From positions 744,001 to 808,000 of the forward strand of contig NZ_STGB01000001.1 of assembly GCF_005222815.1 (NCBI RefSeq): DNA of 64,000 nucleotides, in the 5' to 3' direction. Both the position numbers and the translations under genes were made by a program. The stretch's first letter is position 1; each line of letters opens with the position of its first letter. Origin of the DNA: Roseomonas sp. AR75 (GTDB taxonomy: Bacteria > Pseudomonadota > Alphaproteobacteria > Acetobacterales > Acetobacteraceae). This document shows positions 25,001 through 34,800 of this stretch, in pieces. The notes below the pieces were generated by a model. It was given only the letters and a program-made list of their open reading frames with translations, did no database searches and was not told where the DNA came from.

Positions 25001-26089
25001 ATGGGCGCACGCAGCCTGACCGGCGGAGGTCGGGGGCCTGGATTTTCCCCGCGGCGCACTAGCCTTCTCCTGCGTCGCCGGCTCGGCATTCTTCCTGTCT
25101 GTCTGCTCCTGGTCTTCGCCCACCCGCTTGCTGCGCAGACCGTTCCAGCTGTCGCGGGGGCGGCGACGCCAAGTGCGCTTTCGGATCGGTCGGCGCAGCT
25201 CCGCGCGTCCCTCAAGCCGCGCAACGGCGGCGTGCTGGGATTGATGGGCTACGGGGCCATTCCCACGGAATCCGGCACCGCGCTCCAGGTGAACCGCAGC
25301 TCCCTCGGCCCCGATGAAGGCGATCCGACGCTGACGCTCAGCCAGTTCGGCTTCGGCTTCGAGGTGGACCGCAGCTTCCCGCTCTGGCTCGAGATCTACG
25401 GGTCCTACATGCGCTACGATCCGCGCACGGTCCTTCTGGGCGAGGCGACGCGCGACGCCTCGGTGCGGTGGAACAACTTCACCACGACGCTCGGCGTAGG
25501 CTGGGACTTCTACCTCGCGGACAGCCTGTTCGTGACGCCGATCCTGAACGTCGCCGGCGGCTATGCCGCCTCGGACACATCGCTCGCCTCCGACCTCCTT
25601 GCCCGGCGCCGGGACAGGAGCGATTCGTCCGTGCTGTCCGACGTGCATGCCAATGTCTGGGGCCTCGGCGGGTCGTTGATGCTGAACTATTTCAACTACA
25701 GCGCCGCGCGGCAGATCGACTTCCAGGCGCGCTACACCCAGCTTCGGCTGCAGACCTTCGGGGACACGCTGCCGGCGGCGCGCGGCACCTCGACCTCGTC
25801 CACCTTCGGTGTCTGGGGCCAGTACCGCTGGCCGACCGGGATCGAGGTGTTCCGCCGGCCGCTGCGCTGGGTGGCGACGGCTGCGGCGTCGTCCTATTTC
25901 GGAGCCCAGCGCGAGACCACAGGCTTCGCCTGGTCCACCACGATCGGAGGAGGGATCGAGTTCGACGTCGGGCGCTATGAGTTCGGCGCGATGGGCCTGG
26001 ACGTCTCCCGGGTCCAGTTCCTCCTCAACTATCTCTACGGCGACGGGAACGTCACCGGCGTCTCCTTCGGGCTCGGCATCATCTTCTGA
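25001..26089 (+). CDS. Outer-membrane beta-barrel protein of unknown function
   Basis: The start is uncertain: the frame is open back into the tRNA, so I use ATG 25001 (MGARSLTGGGRGPG); ATG 24971 is an alternative. A signal (LGILPVCLLLVFAHPLAAQ) precedes alternating hydrophobic/aromatic strands (LTLSQFGFGFEVDRSFPLWLEIYGSYMRY; TTTLGVGWDFYLADSLFVTPILNVAGGY; VGRYEFGAMGLDVSRVQFLLNYLYG), and the protein ends in FGLGIIF, a C-terminal Phe signal for Bam-dependent insertion. It resembles the barrel of autotransporter-like or generic outer-membrane proteins, with no passenger. It follows tRNA-Ser directly; function is unknown. Confidence 0.75.
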   Translation: MGARSLTGGGRGPGFSPRRTSLLLRRRLGILPVCLLLVFAHPLAAQTVPAVAGAATPSALSDRSAQLRASLKPRNGGVLGLMGYGAIPTESGTALQVNRSSLGPDEGDPTLTLSQFGFGFEVDRSFPLWLEIYGSYMRYDPRTVLLGEATRDASVRWNNFTTTLGVGWDFYLADSLFVTPILNVAGGYAASDTSLASDLLARRRDRSDSSVLSDVHANVWGLGGSLMLNYFNYSAARQIDFQARYTQLRLQTFGDTLPAARGTSTSSTFGVWGQYRWPTGIEVFRRPLRWVATAAASSYFGAQRETTGFAWSTTIGGGIEFDVGRYEFGAMGLDVSRVQFLLNYLYGDGNVTGVSFGLGIIF

Positions 26090-26114
26090 AGGCCGACGCC
26101 GCGGCCCGCGCGGT

Positions 26115-26861
26115 TCAGCCCGCGACACCCAGCAGCACCAGGCGGCGCAGTTCCTGCTCCTGCACGCGGATCAGCCGCGCCGTGTCGCTCTTCGACAGCG
26201 CGTCCTTGTGTGCGGCGAGGAATGCATGTCCTTCCGCCACCTGGACCAGGGCAGCGACCCTGGCGTCCTGCGCCATGCGCTGGCGGTCGGCTTCGGCCCG
26301 GCGCGTGGCGGCCACCTCCTCGGCCAAAGCCCGCTGCGCCGGCGGGAGGTTGCGCGGGGGCGCGGTTCGCGGTGCGGGCGGTGCCGCCGCGGCGATCGCC
26401 GCCGACTGGCGCTGCAGCGCCGCGATGACCTTCTGGAACGAGGGGTTGCTCCGCTCGACCGCCGTCGAGAGCCACGGCGCCCGCGTGTCGCGCCGCGCGG
26501 CGTGGGCCATCAGATCGCCGAGGTCCTTCAGGGCCGCCGCGCCCTCGGCATCGTAGGGCTGCACCTTCGCGACGAGGTCGGTCAGCGGGTTCTCGCGCTG
26601 CAGCGGCCAGCCATCATCGGCAAGGAAAGCCAGCATCCCGAGCCAGGCGGCCGCGCCTTCCTGCAGCGCGAGCACCGCGCCGGCCTGGCCATCCAGCGTC
26701 ACCGGGGTAGCCGGGACGGGCGCGACGGGCGGGCGTGGCGCGCGCGCCACCTCGATCGGCAGCGTCGCGTCGCGCGCCTGCGATGCCCAGTCGCGCACCG
26801 CCGTGTAGTCCGGCGCGCAGGCGGCGAGCGGCAGGACAAGCAGGATGCGGAACCCACGCAT
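26115..26861 (-). CDS. Putative lipoprotein with helical C-terminal half
   Basis: MRGFRILLVLPLAACAPDYT provides a lipobox (LAAC), so a lipid-anchored periplasmic protein is predicted. The centre (about 80-165) is helical and the C-terminal part (AQRALAEEVAATRRAEADRQRMAQDARVAALVQVAEGHAFLAAHKDALSKSDTARLIRVQEQELRR) is a long charged coiled-coil-like helix. No family recognised. It converges with the beta-barrel gene (25-nt gap), so the two are not co-transcribed. ATG 26861 is used because it places the lipobox at position 15; a further upstream start adds 9 residues. Confidence 0.72.
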   Translation of the reverse strand: MRGFRILLVLPLAACAPDYTAVRDWASQARDATLPIEVARAPRPPVAPVPATPVTLDGQAGAVLALQEGAAAWLGMLAFLADDGWPLQRENPLTDLVAKVQPYDAEGAAALKDLGDLMAHAARRDTRAPWLSTAVERSNPSFQKVIAALQRQSAAIAAAAPPAPRTAPPRNLPPAQRALAEEVAATRRAEADRQRMAQDARVAALVQVAEGHAFLAAHKDALSKSDTARLIRVQEQELRRLVLLGVAG

Positions 26862-27174
26862 GGCGGCAAATTGCCCGGCCGGACGCATCCTTGCAACGGC
26901 GGCACGACACAGCCGCGCCCCCTTTTACGGCCGGCTGGTTGGGCCTTCGCCACCTCGCTGGCCCCTGCTTCGCAGGGCTCGGGTCCGATAGCGGCGGCGG
27001 CGAGAAGGTGCGCGGCGTCCTCACGGGCATCCGCCATCAGCCGCCACGGGAGGTCAGCGAGTCATTATATTAAGGACATTTGATGCACCTCAATTCGTAT
27101 CCCGCATGTCCTCGCTAGTGAGTCCGTGAGGCGGGCGCGCCGCGTCCACCTCGCGGAAATGATGGGGATGTGAC
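26862..27174. other. 313-nt intergenic region upstream of the RTX gene
   Basis: No gene is supported. Most of it is ordinary GC-rich sequence. The stretch 27057-27110 (GCGAGTCATTATATTAAGG onward, including ACATTTGATGCACCTCAATT) is distinctly AT-rich and is the best place for promoters of the divergent lipoprotein gene and the RTX gene; TATATT could be a -10 element. No terminator or structured leader is evident. Confidence 0.55.
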
Positions 27175-28695
27175 ATGGCGACGACGATTTCACCTCAGGC
27201 CGGCGCTGGCAGTGGGAGCGGTGGGGGCGGCGGCGGTGGGGGCGACCTGTACGCCGACCTCTATGTCCTTTTGCGCGATCTCGACCCCTCTGGTGGCGGC
27301 GGCGATGGCGAGACCGTGCTGGACGCGAATGGCCAGACCATCCCGGTCGGGCTCGACACCGCCACGGGCAACATCTTCCCGATCTACTATCTCGAAGGCA
27401 CCGAGGGCGACTTCGAGATCCCGCCCGACCTGCTGCCCTATGTGCAGGAAGTCGTGCTTGAGCGGGCCAATGTCGCGCGCGCCCCGGAATCGGTCCTGGC
27501 GCATGCGCTGGAAGAAGCGCTCGCGAAGCTGACGGGCGCCACCGCGATCACCACGGAGGCGTCGGGCCGCATCGTGGTGGATGGCGAGGCGATCGACTCG
27601 CCTCTCGAGAATCTCGCGCTCTACAAGCTGATCATGACGGCCGGCGGCAGCACGAGTTGGACCGAGGTGCAGGCCAATGCGGCCGCCAACCTGCCGGCGG
27701 AACTCGTCACGCTGATGAATGCCGGCTGGGACCCAACGGGGCTGCTCGGCGCCGCCTTCTCGAAGTTCACGCCCATCAGCCTGGACGCGGTGCTGACCGA
27801 GCACTCGATTCTCGGAGTGAACGAGGTCACGGGCACCGGCGAGACGCTGCAGGTGGACTATTTCGGCTTCACCGACGGCACGACCGAGACCTACGACTAT
27901 GACCGGGTGGAGCGCTACGGCGACCTGTGGGTCAAGTGGTACCAGGACATGGACGGCGACCCGTCCGACCTCGAAGCGGTCCAGCGCACCGTGCTGGACG
28001 CGGTCTGGGGCAGCGACAACGACGGCGACGGCGTGAACGACGTCGGCAGCGGCGTGAACTGGACGGACGAGTACATCAAGCTCTCCGCCGACGGGCTGAG
28101 CTTCGAAACGGTGTCCGCGGCGAATGCCGGCGTCAACGACTGGGCGCAGGCCGTCGAGGATTCCCGCGCCGTCATCTACATGTTCCATGAGAGCATCGGC
28201 GCCGAGGAGGTTGCACCGCCGCCGGCCGTCGACGACACGCTCATCGGGACTGCGGTGGCCGACCTGCTGACCGGCTGGGGAGGCAACGACCTGCTGCGCG
28301 GCAACCACGGCAATGACACGTTGGAGGGTGGCGACGGGAAGGACCGGCTGCTCGGTGGCCGCGGTTCCGACCGGCTCACTGGTGGCGATGGCGCGGACAA
28401 GTTCATCTTCAACGCGCAGGATCTCGTCGGCACCGACACGATCACCGATTTCGACCGCAGCGAGTGGGACTCCATCAGCCTCAGCGGCGTGGACGCGAAC
28501 ACGACCCTGCTCGGCGACCAGGCCTTCACCTTCCTCGGCTACGCGGACTTCACCGGCGCGGCGGGCGATCTGCGCGTCGTGGATCTCGGCGGCTCGCAGC
28601 GCCTGGAGGGCGACGTGAACGGCGATGGCGTCGCGGAGCTCACCATCGTCGTGCTCGGCACGACGCATGTGGAAGCGAGCTGGCTGATCCTGTAG
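27175..28695 (+). CDS. Secreted RTX-type calcium-binding protein
   Basis: The 506-residue protein begins with MATTISPQAGAGSGSGGGGG, has no Sec signal, and has an uncharacterised N-terminal region (about 25-350) rich in acidic residues and including DNDGDGVNDVGSGVNW, an EF-hand-like loop. Residues about 355-405 hold RTX nonapeptides (GNHGNDTLEGGDGKDRLLGG, RGSDRLTGGDGADKFIF) that fold as a Ca-loaded parallel beta roll. A serralysin-type C-terminal cap (TDTITDFDRSEWDSISLSG, then DVNGDGVAELTIVVLG) follows. Such proteins use type I secretion via an uncleaved C-terminal signal. No catalytic motif (HExxH) is present, so it is probably structural or binding. No T1SS genes are adjacent. Confidence 0.85.
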   Translation: MATTISPQAGAGSGSGGGGGGGGDLYADLYVLLRDLDPSGGGGDGETVLDANGQTIPVGLDTATGNIFPIYYLEGTEGDFEIPPDLLPYVQEVVLERANVARAPESVLAHALEEALAKLTGATAITTEASGRIVVDGEAIDSPLENLALYKLIMTAGGSTSWTEVQANAAANLPAELVTLMNAGWDPTGLLGAAFSKFTPISLDAVLTEHSILGVNEVTGTGETLQVDYFGFTDGTTETYDYDRVERYGDLWVKWYQDMDGDPSDLEAVQRTVLDAVWGSDNDGDGVNDVGSGVNWTDEYIKLSADGLSFETVSAANAGVNDWAQAVEDSRAVIYMFHESIGAEEVAPPPAVDDTLIGTAVADLLTGWGGNDLLRGNHGNDTLEGGDGKDRLLGGRGSDRLTGGDGADKFIFNAQDLVGTDTITDFDRSEWDSISLSGVDANTTLLGDQAFTFLGYADFTGAAGDLRVVDLGGSQRLEGDVNGDGVAELTIVVLGTTHVEASWLIL

Positions 28696-28839
28696 CGAGC
28701 GCCATCCCCGGCCCGGGCGCCTCCGGGCCGGGCCTAGCCTGGCGCTGTTGCTCGCGCAGCCCCGACCTTCAAGGGGGCTTGGTTCCCGGCGCTGATTCGG
28801 CGACAAGGCTCACGGTGATTCTACCGACACGGGCGGTGC

Positions 28840-30447
28840 ATGAGGCGGGGCGGGGCGATCAGCGTGAGGGTGGCGGCGCTTGCGGTCCTGCTTCCGCTCG
28901 CGGCCTGCAAGGTCGGGCCGGACTTCTCCGACCCCTCGGCCACCGCAAGCGTCGCGGAGCGATGGCGCCAGGCGGGCGAGCCGGCCGTCATCACCGACCG
29001 CCGCACCGAGGAACAATGGTGGACGGTCTTCAACGATCCGGTCCTCGACCGGCTGGTTGAGACCGCCTACCGCCAGAACCTGACGCTCCTCGCCGCCGGC
29101 ACGCGCGTGCTGGAAGCCCGGGCGACGCTCGGCGTTGCCATCGGCGAATTCTATCCGCAGACCCAGCAGCTCGGCGCCGGGCTGAGCTTCAACCGGCCCA
29201 GCCGGAACGATCCGACCGCCTCCCCGCTGGTGGATATCGGCGGCTTCTGGCGCGACACCCTCTCCGCCACCGCGGCCTGGGAGCTGGATTTCTGGGGCCG
29301 CTTCCGGCGCGGCGTGGCGGCGGCCGACGCCGCCTACCTTGCCTCCATAGCAACCTATGACGAGGTGCTGGTCACGTTGGTGGGCGACGTCGCCTCGACC
29401 TATGTCGGGCTGCGCACTCTGCAGGCCCAGCTTGCCATCGCCCAGGCCAATGTGGCGCGCCAGCGCAGCGCGCTGCGGATCGCGCGCGACCGCTTTCGCG
29501 GCGGCGTGACCACCGGGCTCGACGTCGCCCAGGCCGAGAACGTGCTGGCGCAGACCGAGGCGGCGGTGCCGCAACTCACCGCGCAGATCGAGCAGGGCCA
29601 GGGCTCGGTGGCGGTGCTGCTGGGCGTGACGCCGAACCAGGTCGTCGCGCTGCTCGGCGGCCCGCCGGACATCCCGACGCCGCCCGAGAGCGTCGCCGTC
29701 GGCATGCCCGCGGAGCTGCTGCGCCGCCGCCCGGACATCCGCGCCGCCGAACTGCGCGCCGCGGCGCAGAGCGAGCAGATCGGCATGGCGCTGGCCGATC
29801 TCTACCCGGCCTTCCGGCTGAGCGGCGTGTTCGGCAGCCAGTCCAGCACGGTCGGCCAGAACACGCTCGGCAACGTCTTCAACGCCAGCGCGATCCAGTT
29901 CGGCTTCGGCCTCGGCTTCTCCTGGCCGATCCTGAACTACGGCCAGATCACCAACACCGTCCGCGTGCAGGATGCACGGCTGCAGGGGATGCTGGTGGAC
30001 TACCGCAACGCCGTGCTCCAGGCGCAGCGTGAGGTGGATGGCGCGCTGGCCGGCTACATCCAGGGCGGGCGGCAGGTGGCGGCGCTGCGCCGCAGCGTCC
30101 GCGCGGCCGAGCAGGCGATGCAGATCGCACTGGACCAGTACCAGCTTGGCACGCGCGACTACACCACGGTGCTGACGGCGCAGCAGAACCTGTTCACCGC
30201 GCAGAACAGCCTGGCCGCCGCGATGGGTGCCCGCGCCACCAGCCTGACCTCGCTCTATCGCGCGCTCGGCGGCGGCTGGCAGATCCGCGAAGGCAGCGCC
30301 TTCGTGGACGATGCGACGCGCGAGCAGATGCGCGCACGAACCAACTGGGGGGGGCTGCTGCCGCCGGCCGGCACGCCGCAGCCCGCCGCGCCGGGCCTGC
30401 CCGGCCCGGCCGATCGCGGCCCCGATGTGCGCGCCCCGCAATGGTGA
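28840..30447 (+). CDS. RND efflux outer-membrane lipoprotein (OprM/NodT family)
   Basis: The signal ends in a lipobox (PLAAC), then CKVGPDFSDP, the canonical start of the mature OprM/NodT channel. Two OEP repeats follow with the periplasmic tunnel helices (LDRLVETAYRQNLTLLAAGTRVLEARATLG; AELLRRRPDIRAAELRAAAQSEQIGMALADLYP) and the equatorial GQITNTVRVQDARLQGMLVDYRNAVLQAQREV. The channel spans the periplasm and outer membrane and docks to the MFP. Residues about 495-535 are a Pro-rich tail beyond the usual end. It is the first gene of a three-gene efflux operon; its stop overlaps the next start region. Confidence 0.93.
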   Translation: MRRGGAISVRVAALAVLLPLAACKVGPDFSDPSATASVAERWRQAGEPAVITDRRTEEQWWTVFNDPVLDRLVETAYRQNLTLLAAGTRVLEARATLGVAIGEFYPQTQQLGAGLSFNRPSRNDPTASPLVDIGGFWRDTLSATAAWELDFWGRFRRGVAAADAAYLASIATYDEVLVTLVGDVASTYVGLRTLQAQLAIAQANVARQRSALRIARDRFRGGVTTGLDVAQAENVLAQTEAAVPQLTAQIEQGQGSVAVLLGVTPNQVVALLGGPPDIPTPPESVAVGMPAELLRRRPDIRAAELRAAAQSEQIGMALADLYPAFRLSGVFGSQSSTVGQNTLGNVFNASAIQFGFGLGFSWPILNYGQITNTVRVQDARLQGMLVDYRNAVLQAQREVDGALAGYIQGGRQVAALRRSVRAAEQAMQIALDQYQLGTRDYTTVLTAQQNLFTAQNSLAAAMGARATSLTSLYRALGGGWQIREGSAFVDDATREQMRARTNWGGLLPPAGTPQPAAPGLPGPADRGPDVRAPQW

Positions 30448-31829
30448 GGATCATGCCGCAGGCCCTGAACCGCCTCTCCGCCCTGGCGCGCCGCCTGGGC
30501 GCGACCCGCGCGCTGCTGCTGGGCCTGGCGCTGCTGCCGGCGCTGCTGCTGTTCACCGAGCGCACCGTCGCACAAGGGCTGATTGAGCGCCTGTGGGACG
30601 ACGTGACCGGCCGCGGTCACGGCGGCGCCGGCACGACGCAGCCTTCGGCACCGACCGGCGCCGGCCCCTCCACCACGCCGCTGCCGCCCAACCAGGCGCA
30701 GCAGCCGCCCACACCGGCGCCCGCGCAGGCCCAGCCCGCACAGGCTCAGCCCGCCCCCGCGGCGCAAGGCCCGGCGCAGGCCGCGCCGACGATCCCCGTG
30801 GTGACGCCGCGCGAGCAGACGGTGGCGGATTCCCTCGTCGTCACCGGCAACGCCGCCGCGGTCGATTCGGTGCGGCTGGTGGCGCGCGTGCCCGGCTATC
30901 TCGAGCGCATCCACTTCCAGGACGGCGCGCTGGTGCGCCAGGGCGACCTGCTCTTCACCATCCAGCAGACGCAATACCAGGCGCAGCTCCGCCAGGCGGA
31001 GGCGCAGCTGCAGCTCTACCAGGCCGCGCTGCGGCACGCCTCGCAGGAGGTCACGCGTTATACCGCGCTGGTGCGGCGCAGCGCGGCGTCGCAGGTCGAG
31101 GTGGACAACTGGGTCTATCAACAGGCCGCGGCGCGGGCGAACATCCTGGGCGCCGAGGCTTCGGTGGACCTGGCGAAGCTCAACCTCTCCTACACCGAGG
31201 TGCGCGCGCCCTTCGACGGGCAGATGGGCCGGCACCTGATCGACGCCGGCAACATGGTGGGATCGAGCGGCGAAAACGCGGTGCTCGGCGAGATCCTGAA
31301 GCTCGACCCGATCTATGTGGAGCTGAACATCGCCTCCTCCCAGGCGCAGCAGATCCGCGCCAACCTGGGCGAGCGCCGGCTGACGCTCGAGGATCTGCGG
31401 CGCATCCCGATCGAGGTGCAGCTGCAGGGCGAGAGCGGCTTCCCGCACCGCGGCACGCTCGACTACGTCGCGCCGCAGATCAACGCGGCGACCGGCACGC
31501 TCTTCGTGCGCGGCCAGCTGCCCAACCCGGATCGGACCCTGCTGCCCGGCGTCTTCGTGAATGTGCGCCTGCCCATGGGGCGCGTGCAGCAAAGCGCGCT
31601 GCTCATTCCGCAGCGCGCGTTGCAGGAAGACCAGGGCGGCCGCTTCCTGCTGGTGCTGGACCAGAACGACACCATCCAGAAGCGCTATGTCCGGCTGGGC
31701 CAGGCGGTCGGTGCCTGGCAGGTGGCGACCAGCGGCGTGCAGCGCGGCGAGCGGATCGTGGTCGGCGACCTCTGGCGCGCGACGCCCGGCCAGCGGGTGC
31801 GGCCGCAGACCACCACCGTGCCGGACTAG
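30441..31829 (+). CDS. RND efflux membrane-fusion (periplasmic adaptor) protein
   Basis: The N-terminal signal anchor (LLLGLALLPALLLFTE) is followed by an unusually long Pro/Ala/Gln linker (about residues 60-120, PTPAPAQAQPAQAQPAP) before the barrel-sandwich domain (VVTGNAAAVDSVRLVARVPGYLERIHFQDGALVRQGDLLFTIQQ). The alpha-hairpin (QLRQAEAQLQLYQAALRHASQEVTRY), lipoyl half (AKLNLSYTEVRAPFDGQMGRHLID) and beta-barrel domains are intact, ending with GAWQVATSGVQRGERIVVGDLW. It bridges pump and channel. The ATG at 30441 overlaps the upstream stop; ATG 30453 is also possible. Next gene begins 9 nt later. Confidence 0.93.
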   Translation: MVRIMPQALNRLSALARRLGATRALLLGLALLPALLLFTERTVAQGLIERLWDDVTGRGHGGAGTTQPSAPTGAGPSTTPLPPNQAQQPPTPAPAQAQPAQAQPAPAAQGPAQAAPTIPVVTPREQTVADSLVVTGNAAAVDSVRLVARVPGYLERIHFQDGALVRQGDLLFTIQQTQYQAQLRQAEAQLQLYQAALRHASQEVTRYTALVRRSAASQVEVDNWVYQQAAARANILGAEASVDLAKLNLSYTEVRAPFDGQMGRHLIDAGNMVGSSGENAVLGEILKLDPIYVELNIASSQAQQIRANLGERRLTLEDLRRIPIEVQLQGESGFPHRGTLDYVAPQINAATGTLFVRGQLPNPDRTLLPGVFVNVRLPMGRVQQSALLIPQRALQEDQGGRFLLVLDQNDTIQKRYVRLGQAVGAWQVATSGVQRGERIVVGDLWRATPGQRVRPQTTTVPD

Positions 31830-31838
31830 GCGCCGCTT

Positions 31839-34800
31839 ATGTCGAAGTTCTTCATCGAGCGGCCGGTCCTCGCCAATGTGCTCGCGATCGTGCTGGTGGT
31901 GATCGGCGCCGTTTCGCTGTTCCGGCTGCCGGTTTCCGAATACCCGAACATCGTGCCGCCGACGGTGCTGGTTGCGGCGAACTATCCCGGCGCCTCCGCG
32001 CAGACCGTCATCGACACCGTCGCCCTGCCGATCGAGAACCAGGTCAACGGCGTGGACGGCATGCTCTACATGGAGAGCACCAGCGCGCCGGACGGCACCT
32101 ATCGCCTGACGGTCACCTTCCGCATCGGCATGGACCCGGACACGGCGCAGGTGCTCGTGCAGAACCGCGTCTCGCTCGCGCTGGCGTCGCTCCCGCAGCC
32201 GGTGCAGGCGCAGGGCGTCAGCGTGCAGAAGAAGAGCACGGCCATCCTGCAGATGGTCACGCTGGAGTCCGCGGACAACCGCTACGACCCGGCCTTCCTC
32301 AGCAACTACGCGACGATCAACCTGACCCAGGTGCTGGCGCGGCTGCCCGGCGTGGGCAACGTCACCGTCTTCGGCGCCGCGACCTATGCGATGCGCATCT
32401 GGCTGGACCCGGAGAAGCTCTATTCCTTCGGCATGATGCCGTCGGACGTGGTCAGCGCGATCCGCAACCAGAACCAGGTGATCGCGGCGGGCCAGGTGGG
32501 CATGCCGCCCGCGCCGCCCAGCCAGCAGTTCCAGTACACCGTCGACGTGCAGTCCCGCCTCAGCGAGGTGGAGGAATTCGGCAGCATCGTCGTCAAGGAC
32601 GAGACGCGGCAGGGTGGGCGTCTTGTGTATCTGCGCGATGTCGCACGGATCGAGCTCGGCTCGCAGAACTACTCGCAGATCTTCCGCCTGAACGGCCGCC
32701 CCGCGGCGGGCATCGCGATCTACCAGACGCCGGAAGCCAATTCGCTGCAGGTCGGCAACCTGGTGAAGCAGACGATGGCGCAGCTCTCGCAGCGCTTCCC
32801 GGAGGGTCTGCGCTACTCCGTGCCCTACGACACCACGACCTTCGTCCATGATTCCATCAACGAGGTCTACGGAACGCTCTACCAGGCGGGCCTGCTGGTG
32901 CTCGTGGTGATCCTGATCTTCCTGCAGAATTTCCGGGCGACGCTGGTGCCGGCCACCACCGTGCCGGTGACGATCATCGGCGCCTTCGGCGCGATGGCAG
33001 CACTCGGCTTCACCGTGAACCTGACGACGCTGTTCGGCATCGTGCTGGCCATCGGCATCGTCGTGGACGACGCCATCGTCATCGTCGAGGGCGTGACCAA
33101 GCACATCGAGGAAGGCAAGCCGGGCGTCCCCGCCGCGATCGAGGCGATGCGCGAGCTGTTCGGTCCGATCATCGGCATCACGCTGGTGCTGATGAGCGTG
33201 TTCCTGCCGGCCGCCTTCGTGCCCGGCCTCACCGGCCAGATGTTCGCGCAGTTCGCGCTGGTGATCGCCGCGACCGCGCTGATCAGCGCGATCAACGCGG
33301 CGACGCTGAAGCCGACGCAGTGCGCGATGTGGCTGCGCACGCCGGTGCCGCCAGAGAAGCGCAACATCCTCTATCGCGCCTTCAACCGCGTCTATGACGG
33401 GCTGGAGCGCTGGTATGTCGCGCTGGTCGGGCGGATGGTGCGGGTCTCCGGGCTGATGGTGATCATCGCGCTCGTCGTCGCCGGCGGGGCGCTCTATGGC
33501 CTCACGCGCATCCCAACCGGCTTCATCCCCGTGGACGACCAGGGCTATGTGCTGATGGCCATCGAGCTGCCCGAGGGCGCCTCGCTCGGCCGCACCGAGG
33601 CGACGCTGGAGAAGGCCGGCGAGATCGCGCGCGGCATTCCCGGCGTGGAGCAGGTTATCACCATCGCCGGCGTGTCGCTGCTCGACAACTCGGCCAACCT
33701 CACCAGCGCGGGCGCCGCCTGGGTGGTGCTGAAGCCCTTCGCCGAGCGCAACCCGCATCCCGACCAGGGGCTGCTGCCGATCTACGAGAAGCTGACCGCG
33801 GCGCTCGCCGCGTTGCAGGACGGCAGGGCGACGGTGCTGCCGCCGCCGGCGATCCAGGGCATCGGCAATTCCGGCGGCTTCCAGATGCAGATCGAACTGC
33901 TCGGCGGCAGCTTCGACTACCGCAAGCTCGAGGAGCTGACGCAGGAGGTGGTGCGCCGCGCCAACCAGGACCCGGCCATCCGCAGCGCGCTGACGACCTT
34001 CCGCGCCAATGCGCCGCAGGTGACATTGACGGTGGATCGCGACCGCGCGGAGACGCTGCGCGTGCCGGTCAGCGACATCTTCACCACGCTGACCGACTAT
34101 GTCGGCTCGTCCTATGTGAACCAGTTCAACAAGTTCGGCCTGTCGCTGCAGATCTATGTGCAGGCGGATTCGCGCTTCCGCCTCAACCCCGATGACCTGC
34201 TGAGCCTGCATGTGCGCAGCCAGGACGGTCAGATGGTGCCGCTCGGCGCCGTCGCCTCGCTCGGCCAGCGGGTCGGGCCGCCGCTGATCACGCTCTACAA
34301 CCTGTATCCGTCGGCGACGATCGTCGGCAGCCCGGCGCGCGGCCACAGTTCCGGCGAGGCGATCGCGGCAATGGAGCGGATCGCGCGCAGCGTGCTGCCG
34401 AACGACGTGAGCTTCCAGTGGACGGCGATGTCGTACCAGGAGAAGGTCACCGGCGACACGCTGGTCTATGTCTTCGCCCTGTCGCTGCTGCTGGTCTATC
34501 TCTGCCTGGCCGGCCAGTACGAAAGCTGGATCCTGCCCTTCTCCGTGCTGTCCGCCGTGCCGCTGGCGCTGGTGGGGCCGGTCGCCGCGCTGCTGGCGCT
34601 CGGGGTGGACAACAACCTCTACACGCAGATCGGCCTGATGCTGCTGATCGCGCTGTCGGCCAAGAACGGCATCCTGATCGTCGAGGTGGCGCGGGAGGAA
34701 AGGCTGATCCACGGCAAGTCGATCATCGATTCCGCCATCGAGGCGTCGCGGATGCGGCTGCGGCCGATCCTGATGACCTCCTTCGCCTTCATCCTGGGCG

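Noticed and set aside
30255..34712. 1485-residue open frame on the - strand opposite the RND operon
   Set aside because: It is antisense to three well-supported efflux genes, is dominated by His/Arg/Gly/Ala low-complexity sequence, and arises from GC-rich third positions.
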